NCBI GenBank assembly: GCA_964353875.1
Contig: CAYGXU010000085.1
Location: forward strand, 1 to 14,466
Direction of reading: 5' to 3'
Origin: MGNI01 sp964353875
GTDB lineage: Bacteria; Chloroflexota; Anaerolineae; Anaerolineales; E44-bin32
Length of the DNA: 14,466 bases
Shown here in pieces: positions 14,207 through 14,466 of the stretch; the stretch's first letter is position 1, and each line of letters starts with the position of its first letter. The notes beneath the pieces are model-generated. The model searched no databases and had not been told where the DNA came from. It saw only the letters and a list, made by a program, of their open reading frames with translations. Made by a program: the position numbers and the translations under genes.

Positions 14207-14466
14207 TTGGTACAATTCCGACGCTATCTTCCCCTATCCTTATTCTTCTTCCTCTTGAGCAGTTGTATACCCGGAGAGGAGGTCCTCCCAACCTTTCCCA
14301 CCGCGACCCTCTTTCCCTATTCGACGCCCTCTGCAACCGCCGTAATGGAATTATTCTTACCCACGATTACAGTGCTACCAACGATTGGGCCTTCTATTAC
14401 ACCCTTTGCGCATGTCGTTAAGAAGAATGATACGCTCCTGGGGATCGCGATCCGTTATGGAATAAG
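14207..14466 (+). CDS. LysM-domain lipoprotein, 5' part (cut by the window edge)
   Basis: An open frame starts at TTG 14207 and runs off the right end. It begins with a lipoprotein signal peptide: basic VQFRRY (2-7), hydrophobic LSLFFFLL, and a lipobox LSSC with Cys20 (codon at 14264) as the expected lipidation site. A Pro/Thr/Ser-rich stretch follows (about 21-67), then HVVKKNDTLLGIAIRYGI (69-86), the first half of a LysM motif, which binds peptidoglycan or other N-acetylglucosamine polymers. No ATG lies in frame within this frame's first 45 codons, so TTG is the best start although no Shine-Dalgarno precedes it. The product would be lipid-anchored on the outer face of the membrane and contact the wall. 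What lies beyond the first LysM (more LysM units or a catalytic domain) is outside the window. Confidence 0.8.
   Translation, partial: MVQFRRYLPLSLFFFLLSSCIPGEEVLPTFPTATLFPYSTPSATAVMELFLPTITVLPTIGPSITPFAHVVKKNDTLLGIAIRYGI

Overview
The window looks like an ordinary chromosomal stretch from a bacterium of the phylum Chloroflexota, probably class Anaerolineae. This is inferred from protein style: extracytoplasmic proteins with Thr/Pro-rich linkers (TPT/TPTPTP), a bacterial cyclic 2,3-diphosphoglycerate synthetase-like GTPase, a Thermus-like ArgRS with an HVGH signature, and a moderate-GC genome with much TTG initiation. I see no tRNA, rRNA, CRISPR array, insertion sequence, phage gene or plasmid function.

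Layout. (1) 1-1090: an upstream region and a two-helix membrane protein with an outward-facing domain of unknown function (+). (2) 1090-4364: a small sugar/amide metabolism cassette. A PfkB-type kinase and an M20 peptidase are transcribed leftward with almost no gap. A double-SIS phosphosugar enzyme is transcribed rightward from a 33-bp divergent spacer whose two predicted -10 boxes overlap. (3) 4365-5257: a stand-alone OmpR-type response regulator with a degenerate receiver, closed by a clear intrinsic terminator. (4) 5472-10399 (-): rpsT, argS, the cDPG-synthetase-like gene and an orphan beta-class amino-methyltransferase. rpsT ends in a terminator whose T-tract overlaps the predicted argS -35 box. 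argS, the GTPase-like gene and the methyltransferase probably form one operon. (5) 10557-10803: two copies of an intergenic repeat unit in direct orientation, sharing 95 identical bases. (6) 10938-11951 (-): a YhaM-type OB-fold plus HD exoribonuclease. (7) 12368-14134 (-): a membrane-anchored TPR protein. (8) 14207-14466 (+): the start of a LysM lipoprotein, cut by the window edge.

How the genes work together. The translation and RNA genes (rpsT, argS, YhaM-like) are housekeeping. The kinase, SIS enzyme and M20 peptidase could form a catabolic route for a phosphorylated sugar or sugar-amine conjugate, but this rests on gene neighbourhood only. The membrane proteins at both edges share one design, a membrane anchor or signal, then a T/P-rich linker, then an outside domain, which suits a cell-envelope scaffold role.

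No large undescribed system stands out. The most interesting signals are fine-scale: the divergent promoter with a probably leaderless pfkB transcript, the TTG start of S20 (paralleling E. coli rpsT), the nested terminator/promoter, the receiver lacking key residues, the methyltransferase with a PKD-like tail, and the repeat pair.
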